Assembly: GCA_905160935.1 (NCBI GenBank)
Contig: CAJHZI010000806.1
Coordinates: 450,501-514,500 of the forward strand
Length of the DNA stretch: 64,000 nucleotides
Source: Enchytraeus crypticus
Taxonomy: Eukaryota; Annelida; Clitellata; Enchytraeida; Enchytraeidae
Reading direction: 5' to 3'
In this document: positions 48,483 through 59,113 of the stretch, piece by piece
Position numbering within the stretch: position 1 is the stretch's first letter
Layout: each line of letters begins with the position of its first letter
Program-made: the position numbers and the translations under genes
The notes under the pieces: model-generated
What the model saw: only the letters and a program-made list of their open reading frames with translations
Database searches by the model: none
Told to the model about the DNA's origin: nothing

Positions 48483-51400
48483 ATGACGACACAGCTTACA
48501 GTTCTAGAGAAGGACGCGTCCTTCAGTACCAGTGTGGTTCTAATCATAGCTTTCCTTTGTTGGGTGCTCATCGATGGATTAAAACGGAAGAGTTCTGGAA
48601 AACTTCCACCATCTTTACCCTGGCTTCCAATAGTCGGATCTCTGCCATTCCTAAACAACCTCTCGAATCTACAGATTTACTTCACAGAGAAGAGCAGAAA
48701 ATATGGAAAAGTCTACTCAATGATGGCCGGCTCAAAGTATGAAAATCTCTTTTTATATACTGTATATTATTTATTCATTGTACATTTATTTAGATAGAGG
48801 TAGACCACAATTGACGTGGGTAAAAAGGACATGAATAATAGAGGATTGACTGATGATATGGTGTGGGACAGGGAGGACTGGAGAATGTCTATTCGTATCC
48901 TGACTCTGGTTAAACTGGGATTTAAGGGAAGATGATGATGATGATTTATTTCATTTGTGGATTTACTTATTCTTTTTAAAATGCGAAATAAAAAACAGGC
49001 TTTTAGTTTCCTTAACAGTATGTTCTAATTCTCGCTCTATTTCTCTATAGTGTCTTACTAAGTGGTTGGTCCAAGGTACATATTCCTACTAGTATGCTGC
49101 TTTTAACGCTTCATAAGGAGCACTCCATCGATCAAGGAGTTAATCTCATTCACAAAAGGGTATGCCTTACCCACACCTTAATATAGCCTAGGTTCTAGCT
49201 GTTAAACTATAATACCATAAAATACTTTTTCTGAATGTCTCAGTTTCTCAAGCTCGTTAGGTAACGGCATGAAGTTTTAAATGGCTGTTCCTGAGGTCCT
49301 GGGATCAATTCCCGGTAGAGTTGATCAGAGAGTAAAATCTCATGCATTCACCTTTCAGGATATACCAGTATCCTGAACGTGCTGCGCAGAAGAGAAGCCC
49401 TTTAAGCTTCTGACAATGACGTTAAACCCACATTATACATTTTTTGTTAACGAAATCTGGCTGTTAATGTTAATGCTTGTCTCTCGTTTGCTGAAGATAT
49501 GTAGTGGTGCTGAATGGACATGAGACAATACGAGAGGCTCTCGTCAAGAATTCTGCTGCATTTGCTGGGAGAGGCGAAGTTTATATCAACAATCACGTCT
49601 TTCATGATTTCGACAAGGGTAATCAATCCAAGTTTTCATGTAAATCCTAAATGGATCGGAATCAGTGGCGGACTGGCTCCCAAAGGCCCACTGAGGAAAT
49701 TTTCAGTTGGGGCCCACCAAAACATAACCAGCAGAAAAGCTATAAAATAACCCTCCCCCAGTGCGCACTTTCTACCATTTGTGGTTATTATCATTAGTTA
49801 TGATCAGCACACTGTATACATTCCTTCCTCTCTGCAAATACAACCTTAATACCCATCCTCTATTTGTTTAAACTTACATTTGCAGCATTTATAATAATTT
49901 GTTATAGAAATTAATAGAAATAAAGGATTACCTAAGCTTATTTCTTTTAAACATTATAAAGCTTATAAGTCAATATTAATTGTATTAATACTTAATTAAA
50001 ACTCTGAAAATAGTAACTGAAATCATGGTTCTTTATTCTGTTACAATCAATTGACAGTCAAGAAAATCACTTACTTAATCTAATCCAATTACTCTAACTC
50101 CATTATCGCTATGATATAAGTTTTCAGATTATCAATAAACGTTTCAGTTCTGCTGATTGACTGACGATTTCATCAATGATGAGATCATATTCAGAATTTG
50201 TAATAAAGAAAGTGCGCTCAATGTTCATTAACAGTAACGGCTGCAGGGGGCCCATGGGGTCCACAGGGTGAGGGGGGCCCACTGAGGGATCCCTCAGTCC
50301 CTCACCAGGCCAGTCCGCCCCTGATCGGAATTCTATGGATTTGTGTCCGGTAAATATGATAAGATAAGGTATTGATACATGTAGATAGGAAATTCACCGT
50401 ACAATATCTCAAGCTAGGTGTTGTATCAATGCATCTGTATTGTAATTCTATTTAAAGTTTGTGTAACACATATTTTCACACTTTACACATGTAACCAGTG
50501 GCGGATTGTCAAGTGTGAAAATATGTGTTAAATATGTGAAAATATCTGAAGATATGTACAGAAATTATAAACGTTAATGAAATCAACAATAATAATTTAT
50601 TCCAGATGTAACTCTAATCTGCATTAATCAATCGATACCACTAAATCAACATTAATCACTGCATTCCTAGTATAGCTCTAATTCACATTAATTAATTAAT
50701 CTGCCTCAACATTAATCGTTTACACCAGTTGTTTACTCTGATCTACATTAACTAATCCACATCATCAATATCAATCTTTTATTCCAGATAATTACACGCA
50801 TTATAGTGAAATGATCAACTATGTTGATATCTATCACTTTTAGTACCACATGTTTAAACCGTTAGGCAATTTATTCCATTTTCTGTATAACCAGTCCAGC
50901 GAATGTCCGAGATTTTACTCTCGGATCAGCGCGGCTGGGATTCGAACCCACGAGAGTTCGATTCATCTCAGGATCAGTCATTTAAAACTTCATGACGTTA
51001 TCTACACCCTTAACCATTGCGCTGTTGAGACATTCTAACACAATAAGGTGTAACACTAATCCACATTAACTAATCCATATCATTAATTTGTCATTAATCT
51101 TTTATTCCACGTCTAAATTCACGTAAACTAATCCACATAAGTAAGTCAACATTAATCCTGGGCTCGCCCTTCATTGTCATCGCTTTCGAGTGAGGAAACT
51201 GACGCTAACCTTAGCTTTACCTTTTGTTTTTTTTATTTCAGGTGTAACTCTGATCTACAACATTAAATCAACATTAATATTTTATTACAGGTGTAACGCT
51301 GATCCAGGCGGGTGAACGACAGCGCAGGACTCGGACTCTCTGCCTCACGGTGCTCCGGACCCTGGGATTTGGCAGCCGAGCGGTAATGGAGCAGAAGATT

Positions 51401-52104
51401 CAAGAGGAAGTCATACATCTGGTCCAGTACATCCGCACCACTGGCGGCAAAGCCTGGTGTCCAACCTCTATTCTCAACCAAGTTACGATGAATACCATAC
51501 ACAACTTGATGTTCGACAAGAGATTCCACTATGATAATCCCGTGGGTAAAGATCAAGTGGAAGATGGCATCAAGGTGTCCGGAGCACTTGGGACGATCCT
51601 GGACATCTTTCCAGCTGCTGCAATGCTTCCCGCCTACAAACGATTCATCGCTGAGACTCTCAAGTCCTATAAAAGGTTTATGGGATTCTGCAAGGCAGAA
51701 GTGGAAGAGGGACTGAGTTTCAGATCTGTGGGTGAAAATAATTTCGTTCAGGAATATCGAAGACTCGCCGGAGAGGATCACTTCGACAAAGTGGACATGT
51801 CGATCATACTGCGGTTAGTGCTTCTCAGTGAATTTTACATAGTTTATTTGCTACTTCTATTTAGTATTTTATTAGTATTGAAAATATATAAACAGCTGGC
51901 TAAGCCAACGTTAACGTCACTGCACAACCCCTCCACCACCACCACCAACACCACCACCATCATCATCATCATCACCACCACCACCATCATCACCACCACG
52001 ATCACTACCACCACCACCATCGTCACCACCACCACCATCACCACACGATCACTACCACCACTACCACCATCACCGCCACCACCACCACCACCATCACTAC
52101 CACA

Positions 52105-52138
<34 letters not shown>

Positions 52139-52371
52139 CCACCACCACCACCACAATCATCATTTCCACCACCACCACCACTACCACCATTACCACCATC
52201 ATCATCACCACAACCACCAACACCATCATCATCATCACCATCACCACCACCATCACCACCACCACCACCACCACCAACACTACCACCACCACTATCACCA
52301 CCACCACCATCATCACCACCACCACCATCATCATCTCCACCACCACCATCACCGGCACCACCACAACTACC

Positions 52372-52405
<34 letters not shown>

Positions 52406-54113
52406 TCATCACCATCGTCATCACCACCAACACCATCATCATCATCACCACCACCATCGTCATAATCATCATCATCATCATGATCATCATCATCATCACA
52501 CCACTATCACCACCACCATCACCATCATCATCATCATCATCATCATAATAATAATCATCATCATCACCATCATCATCACCATCATCACCGTCACCACTAC
52601 CACCACCACCACCACCACCACAACCACTACCACCACATCATCATCATCGTGCTCTACGCGCAGGGACCTCTACGTGGCTGGGACTCAGACTACAGTTGGT
52701 CAGCTCAACTGGGCTCTTATCATGATGGCCAATCATCCGGACGTCCAGTCTAAACTCCAACAGGAAGTGGATTCCTCTGTACCACGTGATCGCCTCCCAT
52801 CCCTGGAGGACAAGTCCAGGCTGAGATACCTGGAAGCATTCCTCCTGGAGGTCATGAGATATAGGACTGCGGCTCCACTTAGTCTTCCACATAAAACAAC
52901 AGAGGACACCACAGTGGCTGGGTATGATATAGCAGCCGGCACAGAGGTAGTACAAACTAATTAATTTTTTCTTTAATTTATAACATAAAATAGTTACATA
53001 GAATATTATTTCGTCTATAATTACCTTTGAATTACCTGCATAATACTAATATTTTGTTTCGTGAAGCTGATTTATTTTTCAGTTAATTAATTATTGTTAA
53101 ATGATTTTGATGACTCAATCAAAATTATTATTATAGTTAATACCTTAAATAGCTCTCTATCTGCTGATATAATAGCGAGGTGCTATTTTGCACGCATCAC
53201 CTTTTATAGTAGCATTGTTCTCAGCACATTATATGATTACAGAAATTTCTTTCCATATTTGGTAAATCTTCACAGAATATCTTTCGAAGAGGCCCTATAG
53301 TATTTTAACTGATTAATTAATTAATTTATTCATTTATATTTACTATTGGACATAATTTACTAATTAATATATAAATGCATTCTTTTAATTGATTGATTGA
53401 TTGTACTACTATATAATCACCTATAATTACGATTTCTTTAGTCTGTTGTATTTCTCTTTCAACATTCTGTAGCAAGCTTAAGACTTCAGCCCAAATACCC
53501 TGACCATTTTTATCACCGAACCGGCTTTCGTTTAGTACCTTACTTCTCCTCAGTACATTTCTTTTGCAAATTGGTCTGAGTGAATTGATCTGTAGTGATG
53601 TGTGCTGTTGGGACGTCCCTGACATCATCCCTGGATGAGGAAACGGACGTTAAGCTTTTATTATTATTATTATTATTATTATTGTTATTATTTATGATCA
53701 TGTTGACTGCAGGTAATTATAAATCTCTGGTCTGCGCACATGGATCCGGACGTCTGGACTGATCCAGAGAGGTTCAATCCTGAAAGATTCCTGGATGAAG
53801 ACATGAATCTAATCAACAAGGACCTCATGATAACGTTTTCTCATGGTACGACATTTACATTGTTAATACTGTACATGACATGCGTACATCTTTACAGGAT
53901 ATAAAGTATCCATTCTATTGATGAAGGCATTTGAAAATATTCGTATTTTTTAATTTATTTGTTAAGATTAAATATCTCTACTCTCGCTCCGATCTCTCTT
54001 TTTCTTTCTCTCTCTCACTCTTTCTCACTCTCTATCTCTCTCTCACTGTCTCTCTATCTCTCTCTCTCTCACTGTCTCTCTCTCTCTCTCTTCTTTCTCT
54101 CTCTCTCGCTCTG

Positions 54114-54150
<37 letters not shown>

Positions 54151-55237
54151 GGTGTTTTTATAACTGAAGTTCCTAATCCTCTTCCTACACTTATAGTCTG
54201 CTTGCACGTTCATCAGTGATTCAACAATTTGAAAACATCCATCACATAAAGCCTTTTCCATATCTTACTGTAGCCTTATGGGTGAACAGGATTGTTTTAT
54301 CAGGGAATGACGCCCCTGCCCAGTAAATGTTAGTAGAAGCTGAGGAAGTCATAGGGGGCCCACCTCGTCATAAGCAGAATCCCCCAAGAATAATGGAATA
54401 TCATTTTAGATGATTTAATGGTCCACTCGTATGTGGACATAGGGAGAAAACGGAAGAGAACACAGAGAAGAGTGGAGGCGTAGTATATATCATGGACCTG
54501 CCTGTGGGCAGTGCACTAAGAGAGAGAGAGAGAGGGGGGGACTGTAGCCTTTAGCTAGGAAAATTTCATATCTGAGATACTAAGATATTTCTTCCATCTT
54601 CAAGTTGCTGCTTATTCATTCTATACAATACTCACAGTTTACGGCTGATCTATTCTTCTGTGTTCCCGCTCAACGCGGATAATAATTATAAATATTAATT
54701 TCGTTTTGATTTATTATTTATCTATTAGTAATTATTTAGCTATACGTAATTATTTATTTATTTATTTTATTGTTTATATTCATAATTATTTAATTATTAT
54801 TCATATTCATAATTATTTAATTATTATTCATATTCATAATTATTTAATTATTATTCATATTCATAATTATTTAATTATTATTCATATTCATAATTATTTA
54901 ATTATTATTCATATTCATAATTATTTAATTATTATTCATATTCATAATTATTTAATTATTATTCATATTCATAATTATTTAATTATTATTCATATTCATA
55001 ATTTGGTATTTATATTTATTTATAAATCTGTTTGTTTATCTTTGTTTTTATCTCTCAGGCAAGAGATCGTGTCTGGGAGAGATCCTAGCTCGTCAGGAAT
55101 TGTTCCTCTGTCTCTCTGCCATCATACAACAGTTCAACGTTCTACCGCCAGAGGGAGAGGTGAAGGTCAGGGACGACATGATCTTTATACGAGGCCTAAG
55201 AACTGTAGAGCACACGATGCGTCTGGTGGCTAGATGA
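48483..55237 (+). CDS. Cytochrome P450, clan 2 (CYP1/2/17-like), complete, six exons
   Basis: Exons: 48483-48736, 49497-49618, 51291-51813, 52664-52946, 53713-53845, 55059-55237. Every junction is AG/GT, phases agree, and the sum is 1,494 nt = 497 residues plus stop, the normal P450 length. Visible parts: an N-terminal membrane helix (about residues 14-33), a proline hinge ([11 protein letters not shown]), I-helix VAGTQTT, K-helix ExxR (EVMR), the PERF region, and the heme loop FSHGKRSCLG with the Cys ligand, split across exons 5 and 6. P450s are ER-anchored mono-oxygenases; the substrate cannot be read from sequence. Two conserved positions are altered. The helix-C WxxxR Trp is Gln (QRRTR), and the acidic residue of the I-helix AGx(D/E)TT is Gln. 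The start was chosen as the first in-frame ATG before the membrane anchor. Introns carry a hAT MITE, SINEs, a 700-bp CCA/CAT array and a 27-bp satellite. Confidence 0.94.
48795..48955 (+). mobile_element. Second LINE family, 3' fragment in P450 intron 1
   Basis: Reads GGATTGACTGATGATATGGT, then TGGGACAGGGAGGACTGGAG, and ends with a (GAT)n tail. It is the plus-strand counterpart of 14443-14730. Confidence 0.82.
49045..49215 (+). mobile_element. Dispersed repeat family D, partial, in P450 intron 1
   Basis: Has the start of family D (AGTGTCTTACTAAGTGGTTG and ATCAAGGAGTTAATC) and breaks off after TATGCCTTACCCACACC. Confidence 0.65.
49247..49438 (+). mobile_element. Diverged SINE related to family A
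   Basis: Shares GGTAACGGCATGAAGTTTTA and a B box-like GGGATCAATTCCC with family A, but has a different 3' half. Probably an older subfamily. Confidence 0.65.
49663..50323 (+). mobile_element. hAT-type non-autonomous DNA transposon (MITE), 661 bp
   Basis: The ends CAGTGGCGGACTGGC and (reverse complement) CAGGGGCGGACTGGC form a terminal inverted repeat with one mismatch. It is flanked by a perfect 8-bp target duplication ATCGGAAT (49655-49662 and 50324-50331). Both the end motif and 8-bp duplication are hallmarks of the hAT superfamily. No transposase is encoded. It lies in P450 intron 2, starting 44 bp after exon 2. Confidence 0.92.
50465..50529 (+). repeat. Perfect hairpin enclosing a solo hAT-like end
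   Basis: 19-bp perfect arms (AACACATATTTTCACACTT at 50465-50483 and its complement at 50511-50529) enclose 27 nt containing CAGTGGCGGATTGTC. Confidence 0.85.
50794..51034 (-). mobile_element. SINE family A inserted in the P450 exon-3 acceptor array
   Basis: Full-length copy lying between degenerate junction units on both sides. B box GGGATTCGAACCC on the plus strand. Confidence 0.87.
51154..51222 (+). mobile_element. SINE family B, 3' half only, in P450 intron 2
   Basis: Starts inside the B box region (ATCCTGGGCTCGCCC) and ends in TTAGCTTTACC. It is inserted in the exon-3 acceptor array. Confidence 0.8.
51930..52650 (+). repeat. (CCA/CAT)n trinucleotide array filling P450 intron 3
   Basis: About 700 bp of CCA, CAT, CAC and TCA triplets make up most of the 850-bp intron and end about 10 bp before the exon 4 acceptor. 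Reading on from exon 3, no stop occurs until 52466. Confidence 0.95.
53540..53690 (-). mobile_element. Dispersed repeat family E in P450 intron 4
   Basis: Minus-strand copy ending in (ATT)n, only about 25 bp upstream of exon 5. Confidence 0.75.
54362..54535 (+). mobile_element. LINE 3'-end fragment in P450 intron 5 (same family)
   Basis: It contains CATAAGCAGAATCCCCCAAG, the conserved GGACCTGCC...GCAGTGCACTAAGAG end and a short (GA)n tail. Confidence 0.82.
54770..55010 (+). repeat. 27-bp satellite, about nine copies, in P450 intron 5
   Basis: Unit ATTCATAATTATTTAATT plus ATTATTCAT, virtually without mismatches, ending about 50 bp before the heme-loop exon. A high copy match implies recent expansion. 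Confidence 0.95.
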
Positions 55238-55349
55238 TGATGATGATGATGATGGTGATAATGATGATGATGACGATGATGATAATCTGTGGAATCGATT
55301 AAACTGATTAGGAAAATGTTTGCTGTTAAGGTTATTTATGTTGGGGAGG

Positions 55350-55660
55350 GGATTTAGCGCATTGGGTTAATCTGCGCGTCAATTGAATGAAGTAAAGCCA
55401 CGTTGCGCGCAGTTAATACTTTGTGGGCGACCATTTTGAAAGGCCGAGTGTGGACAGCTTTGAATGAAAAAATCCTGAGAGTGTTGGAAGGTTATTCTTA
55501 AATCTTCGCAAGCTGCAATCGATGCTCCAACAAAAAGCAACGATTACTAATAACCATGGAGGGGAAAATGGAGGAAATACCGAAACTACAAAAACAGAAA
55601 CCAAGATAGGAAACTTAGTCAACACATGCGGTTGTCATGTGTGTAACTATATACGGAATA
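55350..55660 (+). mobile_element. Candidate 5S rRNA-derived SINE downstream of the P450 gene
   Basis: Plus-strand relative of 46440-46735: AAGCCACGTTGCGCGC, then ACTTTGTGGGCGACCATT, then a shared body (GACAGCTTTGAATGAAAA, AAAAAGCAACGATTACTAAT). Confidence 0.62.
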
Positions 55661-55662
55661 AA
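55657..55662 (+). promoter_or_regulatory. Candidate P450 poly(A) signal inside a 5S-type SINE
   Basis: This AATAAA lies about 420 nt after the P450 stop. It sits in the distal end of the repeat at 55350-55660, so the element may provide the 3' end of the transcript. I noticed no other AATAAA between 55237 and this site. Confidence 0.35.
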
Positions 55663-56339
55663 TGTAACCAGGAGTAGCAGCTTGAAAATACCAATATGAA
55701 AGTTTTTACTATATATTTATTAGCAACATTTTTAGTACAATTTTTTTTTTTTTTTTTAGAACAAATATATCAAAACATTGAACTAGTTATAACTTTATTA
55801 GTTTGAGATTGAACGCCATTTTGAATATTTTTCTAACTGTATTTTTCTAACTTTATTTTCTACTTAATTTATTGCCAGTGTGTAAGCTAACTTTGACCAT
55901 TTGTTAATGTAACGGTTTGTGAAAATCTAACAAGTTCTGGATATTTTAGAGTTAAATTTATTTGGTGTATGGGCCTAATTTGAGAAAATATAAGTTTTCT
56001 TAAAAATAATAATCAAATGTAATAAATAATTTAAAAGAGAATTTATTAGTTTTGAAGCTTGCTGACAATTTTGTCGATAGTAAAGAATGTCATCAATTTA
56101 CTCAGTTCATAAAATTTTAATGTAAATTTAAATAATGAAAGAGCTTAGGCGCTTTTAACAATCAACTGTAACTCACAGGTAGTTCAGGGCTATCTCTTGT
56201 ATCAATTAACACTACAGCCAGTGGGCACTAAAGCCTTTAATATAGAATGTTACTACACTGTGATATAACAATGATATATTTCTTAATAAGCGTAACCCTA
56301 AACCTTTCCTCAGTCTCTCCTCATAATATTAGACTACCT

Positions 56340-56540
56340 ATCTCTCTAATGTTCTGCCAAGTGGCAGGTCGGTCCATGGTACACAGTATTCAGAATCTGC
56401 CTTAACGGTCCATAAAGAGCACTCCATAGATCAATTTATTCCTTCACAAAGGTTATGCCTTATCCATACCTTATGTTGCGTATTCCATGAGAAATATATG
56501 ACTTCTGAGGTGGTTTCACGTTACCATTTTCATGTTCCTG
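56340..56540 (+). mobile_element. Dispersed repeat family D, partial
   Basis: Begins GTTCTGCCAAGTGGCAGGTC and keeps the TATGCCTTATCCATACCTTA block and GACTTCTGAGGTGGTTTC. Confidence 0.65.
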
Positions 56541-56654
56541 CGCAGTCGCCCCCTCGACACGTGCAGTTAAAGATTGGTAAGAACTTGTTCTATGCTTCCT
56601 TGTCCCGGGTACAACGCTGGAAGTCAATATCAAATATAAATCTAATAAGACTGT

Positions 56655-56755
56655 CAAGTTTGTTGCCACATCTTACGAGTCAGAGAAGAATTGAAACTGT
56701 TGCCTAGTGCTTATCAGGCAAGCATGTTAACAATTTAGTCACCAGTTAGCATAAC
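56655..56755 (-). mobile_element. tRNA-like SINE head, family C
   Basis: The minus strand has AACATGCTTGCCTGATAAGC and then GTTTCAATTCTTC, matching the family C copy at 3952. Confidence 0.5.
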
Positions 56756-56759
56756 TCCA

Positions 56760-57833
56760 GTTTAACACTTTTCCGACTTAAATGTAAACAAATGCTCTTA
56801 AACTCAGACAAATCACAGGTTGAGAACATACTGAAGGTACCTGCACTCAGACATGGGGCTTCCTTCGAGATTCTTTACAGCGTGTCACAAGTACGCGATA
56901 CCAAATTAAATCTCGTTACTATGTAATGTCATAGAAGAGTTCAAGATATTTGGCCGTATTATGGTGACAATGCTTTTAAAGGAAGCCCATTAAGTTGACT
57001 AGCGGTGCACTCTCTCAGGCCTTGGCTATGACGCAGGTAGGCCTGTAGGCCTACTAATAATGCAAATAAACTTTAGCTATGCTAAACTAGCGTGGGTATG
57101 AAAACTTGTTGAGTTTGTAGATGTCCATAAAACACCTGCTAGTAAAAAATAACTATGAATGTACTCGTTTGAATTAGTCAAAAACTCTTGTATGTCTAAT
57201 CGAGTGGTAGTGCTTTTATTTAGTTTAGTTCTTCAAATGTTACGCCGTTGGAGGAACTGATATAGATTATAGAGTAAGAATTACGTTTAATATTCAATAC
57301 AATATTTATATTATATAAAATTATATAAAAATTATATAAAAATTAAAATAAAATAAAAATACAAAATTTTATTTAAAAAATGTGCTGAACGTGACGCTAA
57401 GTGAGCAGATAATAAAATATAAAGACGAATGCAAGGAAGATTTAACGTCCGATTCCTAATTTTCTATATATTCTATCCTGCGATGATGTTTCATACTTCT
57501 CAAAGATTTTCAACTTGCATAATTATATGACAGAGCTTTAAAACTCTATTGCGTTCTATTTTTAATTAAGCGGCATTACAGTGTAGTAGGCCTTTATATG
57601 AATAACATCAAATTAAACTTATTTTCCGTGATTCTTTGTTGTAACCAGTGATTCTTCAAACAAGAGCTCTATGTCAATGTGCCTTATAGCAGGCCTTATT
57701 TTACCTGGCGTTCCCACGTTCTTAACTAGGGAAGGAAAATCGCACGGATCGAACTCACAAAGACTCAAACTGTCACGGAATTAATGTAATAGCAGTATTT
57801 CAGTATATTATATGCAATAGAATATTGGAGTAT

Positions 57834-57867
<34 letters not shown>

Positions 57868-58880
57868 GCGTTAGTGAGTGAGCGAGTGAGTGAGCGAGTG
57901 AGTGAGCGAGTGAGTGAGCGAGTGAGTGAGCGAGCGAGTGAGTGTCACTGTGAGTGAGTGAGTGTCACTGTTGGTGAATGAGTTAGTGAGTGAGTGAGGA
58001 AAACTCTGCAGCTATTTTGAATTAACATCACTTATTACTCTTTTAGGTTTTATGAAGAGTCAAGCTATATCTGATCTAATGATCTTCTGAAGTCAATAAT
58101 GGGTTAATAGCTTAAGCAACGCTGTGTTCTTAAATTCAGTTTAATATAGGCTTAGTAGATTCACTGTATAGTAAATCTTATTACGTTGTTTATTGCAAAC
58201 TCCTATCACTATGAATTATCTCTCCGTGGCGAATTCAGTTGGGCATTAGCAAGTTGGAGAACTGGATTAATTTTGAATGTATATCCTGATAAATCCTTAT
58301 TAGGATCACAGGTTTAGGATAATGCCAGCTGTCAAACCTGGGGTCGATTTAACAGGTAAGTGTTAATTGTATTGAACTCTGATTCCATCATAGCGAGTTT
58401 CTTGAGAAGCAGTTAACTAATGGGTGATTAATTAACTGTAGAATTGAGCACTTTACTACTCAATCGGGAAATCCCTGCTCCATTCTGCTTTAATTAATTA
58501 TTTAATTAATTATTTAAATTATTAAGTAAATTAATTATGTATGATATGCTTTAACAGCAGGTTCATGTAGCCATGACAGCTTTTAATTCCGAAATATTTC
58601 AAAAATATTTCAATTCTACAATAATTAATAGTTTTAATACGCCATTTTATACAAGCTAATGTTGTAACATGAATGACAATGTAGCTTAGACAGAAAATTC
58701 ACAAAACATCTTAGCAGCTTATCTCTGCAAGACTAAAATGTAAACGACTCATTAAACGCAATCGTTAGTCCAAATATTTGCCAACAGTTTATACTTCAGT
58801 AATAATTAAAATTAAATAGTAAGCCTATGTACCACTAGATACAATACATTGGACTTGCTGTTTAACAAAACACTAGACGT
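56760..58880. other. Intergenic, no gene recognised
   Basis: AT-rich; only the GA/GAGT tract at 57836-58000 and a short family E piece near 57440 are identified. The synaptotagmin promoter or earlier exons may lie here but show no readable signal. Confidence 0.45.
57836..58000 (+). repeat. (GA)n then (GAGT/GAGC)n tract
   Basis: GAGTGAGTGAGCGAGTGAGT-type tetranucleotide block after a GA run. Confidence 0.95.
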
Positions 58881-58881
58881 T

Positions 58882-58903
58882 GAGAGAGAGAGAGAGCAAA
58901 AAA

Positions 58904-58955
<52 letters not shown>

Positions 58956-59000
58956 GAAAGAAGAAGAGAGGAGGGAGAGAAGAGATACATAGAGAGACAT

Positions 59001-59051
<51 letters not shown>

Positions 59052-59075
59052 GAGAGGAAAGAGAGGAAAGAAGAA
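58882..59075 (+). repeat. (GA)n tract ending about 40 bp before the synaptotagmin anchor exon
   Basis: Interrupted GA/GAA. It gives CT-rich reading frames on the minus strand that are not genes. Other CT/GA tracts: 9686-9720, 11720-11790, 14970-15150, 16914-17006, 26950-26986, 45389-45490, 53990-54148 and 57830-57860. Confidence 0.95.
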
Positions 59076-59113
59076 AGTGTTTTCATCACTATTAATTTTC
59101 ACTACATTTTCAG

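Larger units (their letters stand above)
50590..51310 (+). repeat. Degenerate tandem units resembling the P450 exon-3 acceptor
   Basis: Units like TTTATTCCAG-GTGTAACTCTGATC followed by CATTAACTAATCCACATCAT recur near 50590, 50661, 50721, 50776, 51040, 51098 and 51227. The last unit is the true exon start at 51291. A SINE A and a SINE B fragment are inserted in the array. Confidence 0.8.

Noticed and set aside
51934..52499. Long Pro/Ser/Thr frame (plus) and Met/Val frame (minus)
   Set aside because: Purely the CCA/CAT array inside P450 intron 3.
54706..55040. Open frame of NYLIIIHIH repeats upstream of P450 exon 6
   Set aside because: 27-bp satellite; the real exon starts at 55059 in a different reading frame.
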